Program-made: the position numbers and the translations under genes
NCBI GenBank assembly: GCA_038380795.1
Contig: CM076264.1
Location: forward strand, 13,700,001 to 13,764,000
Direction of reading: 5' to 3'
DNA: 64,000 bases
Source: Pyrocephalus nanus
Taxonomy: Eukaryota; Chordata; Aves; Passeriformes; Tyrannidae
Shown: in pieces, positions 1 to 10,910 of the stretch
Position numbering within the stretch: position 1 is the first letter of the stretch
Layout: each line of letters opens with the position of its first letter
Notes under the pieces: model-generated
What the model saw: the letters and a program-made list of their open reading frames with translations, nothing else
The model's database searches: none
Told to the model about the DNA's origin: nothing

Positions 1-825
1 ACCAGACTGAGCTTTCACCTGTGACTCGAGTTGGTTGGAAACATTTCAGTGAGACAGATTTCTGTTGGAAAATGGCAATTTGTTGTATGCAAAATATTTC
101 ACCTGAAACATGGAGAGGTTTTATGAACTCTTGGCAAACGAGATGTGATTCCGCTACCCTACTGAGTGGCACTTTTTCCCTTGCTCCCTGGGCTTGGCTC
201 AGAAGCAGCCAGCTGTGCCAGAGATCCAAGACTTGCTGCTACAGTTTGGGAGTCCAAAAGCCCTGAGAGCTCCAGCTCGAATCAAAGCTCAGCTCTACAC
301 CAGGGAGCTTGGAAAACCCAGCTTTAGCTAAGGCTTTTGGCACTTTCCAGTTTTCTGCAGAGCTGAGATCTACATCCCAAGAGTCCTGGTGCAGACACTG
401 CAGAGCTCTGGGATAACAGCAGCATTTCCCAAACACAGCCTTGCCAAAATTCAGGCTGGAGTTTCCCATGGTAGTTGATTTGGCCCAGTTTATTTTCTGT
501 GTAGTAAGAGGAACTCAGTCACAATCCAGGATTCCCAGCTCTACATACACAAGACCTCAATTCTGGTCTGCTAAAATGGGAAGCTGGGAGATGTCCCTCT
601 TTTTGTACTTTTTGCATTCAGTGAAGAAACACTTCACTAGTGCTGTATAACTTTTCATTCAGCAGTTCTTCCAGGGCTCCAGAGAATAGTACTAGACAAA
701 CACACAGCAAGACAGCACTTCTCTTGGCCAGCTGTTTCACAGAATGACATTCTCAGTATTTTATATGCACGACATTTACAGACAAAGTACATTTACAAAA
801 TTCTGGAGTCTTATAACTGCACCTG

Positions 826-920
826 ACAACAACAACACCACCAAACAAAACAAACAAAAAAAACCAAAGAAAAAAAAACACAACAAAAAAAACCCAACCC
901 AAACCAAACAAACAAAAAAG
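826..920. repeat. A/C-rich simple repeat
   Basis: The tract is almost only A and C on the plus strand, built from CAA, AAAC and ACCAA words with no strict period. The open frame across it is an artefact of the composition. Confidence 0.85.
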
Positions 921-1529
921 ATAAGCTAATGGTAACCTAACAGAGATTTAAAGCAACCTCGCAGAAGAAAAGCAGTACAATAAATTCTAAATATTAACAG
1001 GTCCCAATGGAAATGCCAAGCAGATTGCCTGTCTACACTATTGGAAACAGGATGGTCTGTGACCACAGCAGTATTCACAGCACCCTTCATGAAGAGCACC
1101 AAGATGTACTGATGGCAGCAAGCACTCTCACCATGGCAACTCTATTTCTTACACCTACTGAGATTCTGTGTCAGGATTTCTCTCCAGGATCCCCTTCAAT
1201 CATCACTTCCCTGCCTACATATTTAAACACTTCTTCTAGAGGTCCTTATCACAATCATCAATATGATGCCTTCAGAAGGCTGAGTCAATGTGGGAGCCCA
1301 CCTTCTCTCCTTGGGATTATGGCACGCCACCCCTGCAATATCTTTTGAGAATGGATGAAAATAGGAGTAACTGATTCATTTGATTTGGATTTTTCTCCTG
1401 CTCGAAGAGAGTAACAGCTGAGAAATTTTACGGATCTCTCATAAAACAAAGTACATTTATAACTTGCAGCCAAAGGAATGACAGAATTCAAGCCCAAATA
1501 TTTTCATACCGAAAGGAAAAATTTTAGAT

Positions 1530-1683
1530 CTAGAAAAAAACAAAACAAACCAAACAAACAAAAAAAACAAAAAAAAACACCAAAAAAAAACACCAAAAAA
1601 AACCAAAACAAAACAAAAAACAAACAAAAAAAAACAAACAAAAAACCAAAAAAAAAACCAAACAAAAAACCATCAAACCAAAT
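1530..1683. repeat. Long A/C-rich simple repeat
   Basis: About 150 bases made of AAACAAAC, AAAAAAACC and similar words with no G or T in most of its length. The apparent Lys/Asn-rich protein on one strand and Phe-rich protein on the other are artefacts. Confidence 0.88.
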
Positions 1684-2639
1684 ATTTAGCCTCCAATGTC
1701 CGAAGTCCACTGCCACCAGAAGATTTTAACATATTTAAATTATTTATTTTCAAAAATACGTAATGTTCATTTTAAAATTTGAACACTATTAGAAACAGAA
1801 GCTAAAGTCCCTCTAAAGGAAAAACTGTTCCTTATTTTCCAATTCAACAGCAGCCGAAAGAGCCAAGAATTGGCTATTCTATGCTATTTGGAGGGAAAAG
1901 TCAAGGCAGCAACCACTTGCTGCAGAATGAAAAACAAGAAACCCTGTAGAGCTACACAGAAAGCCAGAGGGGAGATCTAGGCCACTCAATGTTGCAGTCC
2001 AAAAAGCTGCCTTCTCCCTCCATGAGACAGAGAATGGCTCTTACACTGTGTTAATGCTACTCAAACCATCAGATGTCTTCTTTAGACTCAAATAGGCCAC
2101 TCCTGCAAGAATCGCAGGCAGGAGGAGACAAGAGTGAAGCTGGCAGGTTTTTCCCAAAGTCCCAGTCTGAGCCCAGCTGCTGCCAGATTTGGATCTCTCT
2201 GAATTACACTGCAACAAGCCACAGTGCATAACCTGCTCACGGAGAATGCTTCTTTCAAAATCCCATAAAACTACTGTTTGACTTATGTCAGAAACACTTA
2301 CAGACTTCTGGCTTCTGAGTTTATTTCCTCTAACCATGGATGTTCTCCTTGCCAGTGCAAAGTATTTCTATCATTTTTATTAACCCTACAGTCTGCCCAC
2401 TCTCAAATGATATTTTGTGTTTCTACAGTTATTTCAGTGTGTGCTTGATGTTTTCAACAAAACTACAAAGCGCTTACAAACTTTAGGTTGGTTTGAGGAC
2501 TTTGATACGAGTAATCTATTGGTCACAGTTTTTAATTTTTGTTTCTTTCAGTTCCTCTTGCTGCCTCCTCATTCTCAAATTACAAGAAAGAAAAAAAGAG
2601 GCAATTCAATTTATCTTCTCTATCAAATGAATTATTCTC

Positions 2640-3640
2640 ATCACATCTCCCACCTTTGATCACACCTCTCACTCTCCTGGCAGTCCCATTCCTTTCAGCT
2701 TTTCTTCAAAGGGTTGTTTCTTTGCCATCCCACTAATAATTTTCATTGCCAGCTTTTAAAATCCCTTCCATTTCTGATATGTCTCTTTTGATGCAGTGAC
2801 CAGAAGTGGCAGCATACCATATGGTAATAATGGCATTGTCATATTTTCAGTGTTATTTCTGTTCTATTCTCCAGACACTCAAATATTTAGCGTACTTTTT
2901 AACCACTCCTGCACATGCCAAGGAAAGGTTTTCATTGAACTGTCCACAATGATATCCAGATATTTTTCCTGAGCAGTTACAGTTCATTATATCAGACAGC
3001 CAGGTGCATTATTAGACTCTGGTTTCCAAAGTACAGTACTTTGTATTCGTCAACAATAAATTCATTTGCCCCCTTGTTTATCAGTCAGCCAGCCTTTTTT
3101 TTTTCCTTTCAAGCTTTGTCTTTTCTAATCTTGGTTCATGCACATAAGGTTGTATCATCTACACTACTCTTACGCACAGTCATCATTTTGTGAAGATCAC
3201 ATTTGCCAAAATATGCACAATTCCACTTTTAGTAATGGAACACCCCTCTGTTAGCCTTTTGTCATGCTTAAAATTGCTAATTCCTTCCTACCCTTTGTTT
3301 TACTGTCTCTTGGTGGATTTCTAATTTGCCATAGTACATCATATTGCTTAATTTATTTGGCAGCTTCTCTGTGAGAAGCTTTGCCAAAGGCTTTTTTATA
3401 GACCAAATAAATTTCAACTGATTCTTAAGTTCATGATTCTCCTGATGTGCTCAAAACATCTTAGTAGAAGAACACATGATTTTGTTTTACAGAAACCACA
3501 TGTGCCTATTGTATCACATCATTTGTAGCACTGTATTGTTTTTTTCTGTTACATTTTCTGTTGACATACTAACTTTTCTGGTATCATAAGATGTTTCCTA
3601 AGTTGTCTTCTCATACTTAAAATTAACATCCCTGCTGATT
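2640..3640 (-). mobile_element. Ancient LINE remnant (CR1/L3-like, minus orientation)
   Basis: The plus strand resembles, with heavy decay, the antisense of an old amniote LINE reverse-transcriptase region. The clearest trace is at about 3374-3420, where the minus strand reads V-E-I-Y-L-V-Y-K-K-A-F-G-K-A-S, a decayed form of the YLDFxKAFDxVSH block of CR1/L2-type reverse transcriptases. The order of other blocks (a GCAGTGACCAGAA stretch near 2795, a TTTGCAT-like stretch near 3040, ATGGAACACCCC near 3235) fits the same element read backwards. No open frame survives. Boundaries are approximate, and the exact family needs a repeat-library search. Confidence 0.6.
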
Positions 3641-3912
3641 CACCAGCCATACAGATGTACCACAGTCACAAATACATGCGATCCCACCCAACAGGGTACA
3701 CCAGGGAGTAGGGAGGAGCAATACAGTGACACAGGCATGTGCTGCAATTTTGTAGTATTGCTGAGGTAGAACTTTACCCCTTCCTTAAAACTGGGGTAGT
3801 GCTTTGCACAAACTCTCCCTTCTAGTTATGAGACAAAGGCATTCACCTTTCTTTTGTGGGATTTAAGAGGGGTTTTTTACTATTATTTTAAAAATACTCA
3901 GAGTAAGAGGAA

Positions 3913-3928
3913 TTTTTTTTTTTTTTTT
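3913..3928. repeat. Poly-T run
   Basis: An uninterrupted T run of about 16 bases in intron 3. Confidence 0.8.
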
Positions 3929-6900
3929 GAGAACCTTCATTCCTAAGCAAGAGCAGAACATGAGGTGGTTGTGGTGCTGAATCTATTCACTGCTGTATTA
4001 GCTTCTGGCTAGTAACTCTTTATTTACTTTCTGTGACCTAATTATCACTTTTTTCTTTGCCTCCTGTAAGTTTTGTTTTTTTCACCAACTTTCAAGTGGA
4101 TCGACATTTTCATGAGAGGCAACTGTTTAAGCAACTATTACAAATCAAAAGCTACTACAACCCAGCCAGTCAGTCATACCTGCCTACGTACTATTTTTTT
4201 CTAAGTTTGGTTTTGTTTTAACTCTCCTTTAGTAAAATGCCGCCTTTTGCAACTGCATTTGATTACACTTTCCATTTTGCATCTATCATGTGCCCTCTGT
4301 TTTTTCATTTCATGCTGTTTTCTGACAAGTTCCCTAATTTTTAAAGTATTGCATTTTCAAAAGTTTAGTGCTGTGGTGTTAGTTTTGATATGATCCTTCC
4401 CCTCAGGACACATACATTATTTACATAGTATTTTCTTTTTGAAACTACTTCTTTGCTTTGCTTAAAAGCAAAGGAGGGTGGGGGGAAGCCCCTCTGCAGT
4501 GCTTGACTGGACTAGGTGTTAAAAAAACAGTAATTTTTTTTCTTGGAGATTTAAGGTATCAATGCATATCCTGTGTTATCCTCTTGTCATATGCAAAAAG
4601 TGACAAGATTAAAAGGCAGATACTTGAAGTCACTTTTGGCACTTGTCTGAGACTCTGGGCAAAGATTTTACATGTTGAAAAGCTGTGCAAGTTTGTATTG
4701 CCTTCCCTCAGCTGATGGAATCACAGGTGGCTCCCAGTGCTCTTTAAGCTCAACTTAAATCAAACTAAACAAAAAGCACTCATAAAGCATACTCAATTTC
4801 CTCTCCCAATATGGTGAAGATGTTTTAAAATAACCTCTCCTATACTTTACAAAAATGGATTAGGAATGCTTATTCAGTTGTCTAATACTAGCTGAGGAAC
4901 AAAAAGGGGAAAAGCAAATCACCAAGGGGCAGTGAGCATCTGGCTACATTCTTCAGGGCCTTTCCTGATTCCCACTATCATGTAATTAATAGCCTCTCCC
5001 TAACTGAGAAGCTGATTATAACCCTCTTCATATTACACAGAAACATTAATCTGAGATCTCACCACATAGTCCCTCTTCATAAGCAACAAATGCAGGAAAA
5101 TCCTGTGGTTGAGCATCACATGATGCCTACCACTGCTTACCACTGCATCTAACTTTTCTGCTAAGCTTCATCTTCTCTCTCCTCATTTTCTGCTATACCA
5201 TCACACTTCAGCAGGTGTTCACAATTCCAAACTTCTTTTCCTCTAGGGCTAGCTCAGCCATTTCTGCCTTATGTCTATATAGCAGCACAAGAAATGTTTG
5301 TAGATATTGGTTTTGGCCATATGCTCCTCTTCCTCATTCCCCCTTCCAAGTGCTCAGGCTAATATCCTGTTGCTTTCTTGGAACATATCTGTATGATCTC
5401 AGAGTCTATCTGTCCACCAATTGCTGAGGAAGATACATGCATGATCCAAAGACACAAATTGGCCAAAGTCTGACTGATGCTTGTGGTATTGCTCTGAGGT
5501 AAATTTAATCCCTACCACAAAAAACAGAAAAGCCTAACCACATCTTGCTGAATTATACCACAACTTTCCATTACTTTCTGCAGAGAAAGTTCATAAGATA
5601 CTCACTCTCTCAGGAAGAAAACATATTCCAACTGAATGTATATTTAGATAAACAGAGAGAAGAACTCAAGCACAAAACTTGTGGCCTGCTTGGACAAGAC
5701 ATCTCTCTGAGTTACCCATTCATTTTTTTCAGCTTCATTTTCAGCTCAGTATTCTCAGAATCCCTGGAAACCATACTACGATACCAGAATTAGGTCCTGA
5801 GATGCACCTCTCAGATTCCTGGGAATAAGGACCAAAACTTGTGGTTATGTGTGCACTATAATTTGCTTCCAAAACAGACTAATAAAATTCTGTACTGTGT
5901 CTATTTTAGGATTTCTCTAGGTGCCTATCACAGTGGAATCTAAACACAATATAACAATTACAGATAACACTGTGTGCCTTAAAAGGCAGGCTACTCAGCC
6001 TCCCCTGCTCCTTGTGTGTCAGTGTGGAAACTTCCCTTTTGTTTCCCTTCTTGCACCTTTCACTTCCTCGCCTCCAGTTGTGAGTTGGTCCTGGCAAAGT
6101 GCCCTTGCTGGAAGAATGTTCCATCAGCGTGGTGGGTAGCACATGTAGATCTGAATATGGGTCAGGGCTGGAATCATTCCAGTTCTCTATTAAGATTTTC
6201 TCCATAGCAGGTGACAAGACACAAAAAACGCTGGCAATGTTGTATTCTGGTTCAGTCAGTTAGACATGTTATAATTACCATGAAATTACACAGTATTTAT
6301 ATTTTATAGCTATTGGTCATTAACCTTACAGACAGTAAGGAAGGGCCTTATGGACTCACACAAATAACTCATGAAAATTAAATCTCTGAATAATCAGTTT
6401 CAAGAGAATACCTAACAAGAACCTAGAAAAAAAGATAAGGTGGTTCAAACTCTTGGCTGTGCTGCCTAGGAAGAAAGAAAGATAAGACAACTAGATTTTT
6501 TTTGAGGATTGCAGCTGGACAGAACACCTCAACTGGTTTTGCCTGTCATCCTTTATCAGGGAGCGTAAAACCTGAAAACCGAAGAGCAGCATAAAGGAAA
6601 AAAGCTTGATTTGTGATAGCATTCTGGAATAAAAAAAATTGGCTTGTAATGGACAACAAGCACCAACCCAGTACCTCAATTTTGAGTAGCATTTTTGGTT
6701 TTGAAAAATGTGTTCACTTGTAGCCACAGTTGCCTCATGGGGAGGGAGAGAGGGCTGGAGAGCTGGAAGCAGCTCTGCCTTCATGGGTTGCCTGCCAGGA
6801 AGGATATAAGGCCAGGTGGTTCCCAAAGGATACTAAGACAATGAAGACAACTGAAACATCCTACTGGCATAACCAGAACACTGCATCCTAAGTAGCTCCC

Positions 6901-7961
6901 AGCTGTGCTGTACCACTTCTGATGTGTATTCATTCCCTTTTGAACGCTGTTGGCTTATATATGTGCCAGGTATTATCATCTCATATACATAGAGATTCAA
7001 AGGAAGCACTGTTTTATAATGAGAAAAGAAATCTGGTACTTTTTATTTTTCATTTGATTATCAGTTATTTATACTTCCACCAAAAGGAACTCAAATTATT
7101 TCTGCCACTTTTGGACACACGACTGACACGCTCTTACCTCATTCATCTGCCTCCATTTTGAGGTGATAGAAAATATTTTTACAAAGGGCCTAGTCAATTG
7201 AGAAAGTGTATGAAACTGATTGAAATTAAGGTGAAACATAACCTTTCAGGTTGTTGTCCTTGTGATTCTTTACATCTATCCAGGAGACTATAACAAGGAC
7301 AAAATCAAAATGCAGACCATGTGGTTTTTAAAGACAATTACTTTCATCTCAGATAAGGAGCAGCTTTACCAGAAAAGACCCTCAACTCCATCATGACCTG
7401 CATGACTGCACTGCATTGATTGAGGAGACTTTAGATACTGCCTTCACAGTAAGGCTAAAGGAGGCTGTAATCTCTTACATTGAGTCAAGCAGCTCTGGGC
7501 CTGACTCTGACCTCAGTGCTTTCTGAGTACTATTTGGTCATAATTTCCATATTACCAAATAATTAATGCTACATGTTACATGGCTGTACAAGGAGGTCTG
7601 TTCTAAGTTGATGCAGGCTCAGTGAATGAAAGGATTAGTGTTGGGAGTGGAGCAGAAAAGAGCATAAAGGCCTCAGACACCAATCTGAGAGCACGTAGAG
7701 ACAGTGAAAAAGTCCCCAGTTTTCTCCAACATCCTACCAGTGACCACCTATGGAAATCACCATGACAAAAAGGAAGAGGTAGGCCCTCAACCTGCAAACA
7801 ATTTTTGCCAAAAAGACAAAAAAAAAGCAGAGAACAAGTATCTCCGCAGGGAATAAGAGGGATGTTCTTTACAAAGGAGGGGAAAAAAACAGGTCTTTGC
7901 CAGGGAATAGCAAGCTTGTAGGTGATGCATGCTTTTGTGCAGGCTGTCAACAGCTGAAAAC

Positions 7962-8030
7962 AATAAAACAACAACAACAAAACCAACCAAACAAAAAAAA
8001 GCCAAAACAAAACCACAAAACAAAACCCAA
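7962..8030. repeat. A/C-rich simple repeat
   Basis: CAACAACAA followed by AACCAACCAAACAAA-type words with little G or T, similar in make-up to the tracts near 0.9, 1.6 and 59.4 kb. Confidence 0.82.
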
Positions 8031-9333
8031 AACACTCTTTTTTTCATGCTGTGTTCTCATTCTATCTATTTATCTTCTACTTAGAGTGTGCCCTCCAGTC
8101 AACACAGAACACCAAATCCCTACAGCAAGAGCCATAAACACCAAGCCTACTTGATAAGGATTAGCATGATACACCAAGGATGCCTGGGAGCAGTGCACTG
8201 ATTCGCAGTTGAAGTGTTAGGGAATGAGCCTTCAGATTTTAGAGGGATGATTTCAGACCCAGCAATGACCTAAAACATGGCAAGAACTGATGTTGTAGAA
8301 TCTGGATAATTTACACTGAAGTGAATAGTTACTTGAGTGTAAGGAAGGCCAGACTCCTCTCTCATGAGCTCAGATTCCGCAATAGCATATACAAAACCTG
8401 AACAGGCATTTCTGTCCCCATTCACATCGGTCTCTGTTACACACATTTGTCTAAAACAGATAAAATGCTAATTATAATAAAACATTTTACTATTACTATA
8501 AAGCTCAACTTCATTAACAAGGGAAATTTTTTTGAACTTCAGGGTCTTCATCGAAGGCCTAATAGGACAGGTACCATTTTTACTTCATCAAGCATATTAT
8601 ACAGCTTGCAAGACCAGGCATTCTTTATGTTGCAATCATGTAGTACTTCAGCTAAGTAGACATCAAGTTTCTTTACATTCTTATATTTTTCTGTATCAAC
8701 ACAATAGATTCCTTCAAAAGGTCATCTCCAATTTGAGCCTGAAACTTAGGCTGAGTTAAGAGCACACTCTAAACTTAACGGAAACACTTGAAAACAAAAC
8801 ATTACAGTATAATCTGTCATTCACTTTGGTTTGGATGATTTGCTGCTGAAGTGCCCGCAGTTAAAACCCACAGCAAGAAAAAAGTTAATACTGCAGGCCT
8901 GTCTGTAGAAAGCAATGGAGAGATCCCTCCTAAGGCTGGCCAAGACGGTTTGCCCACGCAGTGCGAAGCATTGGCATGCAGAGTTACTAGCTGGCATCCT
9001 GAAAAGCAGCACTGATGTGATTGCTTGCCACATCCCAATCCAACACCCCTGCATCTGGTGGTTCCAGGTCCAGAAGTGAGTCAGTCACAGACAACTTGTG
9101 CTGCACCAAGCTGACATAACCTAAGGCAGTTTTCCACATTGCATAAAATGGAAAGGCAAGCAAGGGAATAAAAGTTATTTCTTTATCTTTTTATGATCTC
9201 TTTGCTTAAATAAAGGCATCACTCATAGTAAAACAAAGGAAATTTTGTTCTTGTAAATGAAATAGTTTTGTTATACCATCATTTTTTGACTGATATTTCA
9301 AGTATTTTGCTTGTCAGAAAACACTTCCCTTAC

Positions 9334-9506
9334 CTTCATGTGTGACTTGAGATTGTCCTTGCGTGCACAACGAAATGGACAGAGTGGACACTGATGACTC
9401 TTCAAACCTGTGTGAATCACCATGTGCCGCTTCCAGTAACTCTTTCTCTTGATAACCAAACCACAGATCGGACACTGGAAAGGTTTTCCCCCTTCTTCTT
9501 CTGAGG
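9334..9506 (-). CDS. ZNF827: ZNF827 coding exon 3 (zinc finger 1 and most of zinc finger 2)
   Basis: This 173-base exon covers residues 350-407. The acceptor is TTCTGTTAAG, just right of 9506; the donor is GTAAGG at 9328-9333. Incoming phase is 1 and outgoing phase 0, consistent with exon 2. The translation starts A-S-E-E-E-G-G-K-P-F-Q-C. Finger 1 has Cys361, Cys364, His377 and His381 in classic C-x2-C-x12-H-x3-H spacing, followed by a TGLKSHQC linker. Finger 2 has Cys389, Cys392 and His405; its last His must be encoded by the next exon, because the donor falls directly after H-M-K. An alternative acceptor six bases inside (CCTCAG) would break the frame, so the outer AG is preferred. Confidence 0.95.
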
Positions 9507-9781
9507 CTTAACAGAAGGGGGAAGAAAAAGAGAGGATCATTTACAGCCACTTGGCAAATACTTTCCCCTTGCAAACATACTCAAGATTATAATTTTTCAA
9601 TGCTAGAGTTTCATCTGTAAAGAGACGTATCAGTTAAACAACAACAGGTACTGGAAATTTCAGTTCCTCCCCCTCTGCATATGCCTTTTCCCCTTTATCT
9701 AGTTACTATCCCTCTAAGAAAGGTCATCATAATTTATATAGGTTAATGCCCCAACATCCCTTCACTAATCAGTAGAGGATG

Positions 9782-9786
9782 CTACT
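9782..9786. repeat. Target-site duplication, left copy (CTACT)
   Basis: Five bases directly before the LTR, identical to 10906-10910 directly after it. This supports a real insertion with both ends intact. Confidence 0.85.
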
Positions 9787-10905
9787 TGTCGTGGTTTTGC
9801 CCACCAGCCCATCCCTGGGGCTGAAAATGGTTTTGTCCAAGTAATTTCCGGACAAAAAAAGCCAATCAAAAGTCCAATAACGCCTTTGCTAATTACGTCT
9901 TTAAGAAAACGGAAGAGAAGACTTGTTGCGCAGTTAAAAATTAGGGGCAGCAGCCATGTAGAGAAGCGGCAGGCCCGAAGAGGGCCAAGGCCCTCTCCTC
10001 CCCCAGCTTGGGCCGGGGGGGGCAGGTGTAGCACTGAAGCCCTCCCTTTCTCTCTGGTAAGAGAGTGAAGAAAAAAAGTTTAAAAGACAAACTGTTTGAA
10101 CAGAAACCACTGTGGAAGAATTCCAGCCGAGAGACAACGGAGTTTCCAAAGTCGAAGCTGGTAGCCGGAGGAGAGAGAAGAAATTCGAAGGGGGGGAGAG
10201 CTGTTTCTCCCCTTGTCGCTCTCTCTCCTCAGCAGGGAAAAGACTGAAAAGTAATCCCTGCTACTTGTAAAAATTTGTTGGAGTAAGGAAACCTCCCCTG
10301 CGGCTGACGGAGGAGCCTGTGGATGTACCAAAGAGAACTGAGACTTCATGAGGACTGAGGTGAGGCAGAGTCCTGTTGAAGACTTTGTGACCCTTGAAAG
10401 AGATGATGCTTATGCCGGAGCAAAGATGGCTCAAATAAGCTTGGGATCCGTGTGTGTGTGGATCCATACTGCTGTTAAAGATTTATAACTTTAAAAGAGA
10501 GAGAGAATCTCATGCTGGAGCGAGACGGCCCATGTGAGATGTTGGGATCCGTGTGTGTGTGGATCCGTGCTAAACCCACTGAGGTGAGGCAGAGTCCTGT
10601 TGAAGACTTTGTGACCCTTGAAGGGAACGATGCTTATGCCGGAGCAAGGACGGCTCAGATAAGCTTAGGATCTCAGTGAGAGATCCATGCTGCTACTGGA
10701 AATTTTGTTATCCTGAAAGAGATAAAACCTACACTGGAGCACAGAACGGTTTGGGTAGGGATGTTGGGATCCGTGTGTGTGTGGATCCATACTGCTGTTA
10801 AAGATTTTGTATTCTGTCTCTCTTTTGTCTGCAAAAACCTTCTCTCAACTAATAATAATTGTGTGGGGGGTGGAAAGCAAATTAAGCCAAGGCAAAACCA
10901 CGACA
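9787..10905 (+). mobile_element. Solo LTR of an endogenous retrovirus (ERVL-like by target duplication)
   Basis: The 1119-base element begins TGTCGTGGTTTTGCC and ends with its perfect 15-base inverse complement, giving the TG...CA ends of an LTR. A perfect 5-base target duplication, CTACT, flanks it (9782-9786 and 10906-10910). Five-base duplications are usual for ERVL-type (class III) elements; class II ones mostly make six. No internal gag, pol or env region is present, so it is a solo LTR left by recombination, or a non-autonomous element of similar form. It is GC-richer than the intron around it. Its 3' half contains a duplicated 224-base unit. Strand is nominal: both termini are symmetric and I saw no certain polyadenylation signal fixing the direction. 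Confidence 0.85.
10357..10804 (+). repeat. Two-copy 224-base tandem duplication inside the LTR
   Basis: GAGGTGAGGCAGAGTCCTGT starts at 10357 and again at 10581, and both copies run on through similar GATGCTTATGCCGGAGCAA and GCTCA-ATAAGCTT segments. Each unit is itself made of two related halves that end in a BamHI-palindrome module, GGATCC-(GT)5-GGATCC, found intact at 10444-10465, 10545-10566 and 10767-10788 and decayed near 10669-10689. The duplication is therefore nested. Confidence 0.82.
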
Positions 10906-10910
10906 CTACT
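10906..10910. repeat. Target-site duplication, right copy (CTACT)
   Basis: Five bases directly after the LTR, matching the left copy at 9782-9786. Confidence 0.85.

Larger units (their letters stand above)
1..9333 (-). other. ZNF827 intron 3 (partial)
   Basis: This is intronic sequence with no supported exon. It holds two A/C-rich simple-repeat tracts near its left end (826-920 and 1530-1683) and another at 7962-8030, a T run at 3913-3928, and an ancient LINE remnant at about 2640-3640. Intervening stretches look like ordinary AT-rich intron. I searched both strands by eye for the next ZNF827 exon (the His of finger 2 followed by a third C2H2 finger) and did not see it. Confidence 0.75.

Noticed and set aside
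1504..1729. Lys-rich and Phe-rich frames at the A/C repeat
   Set aside because: Pure translation of a simple repeat.
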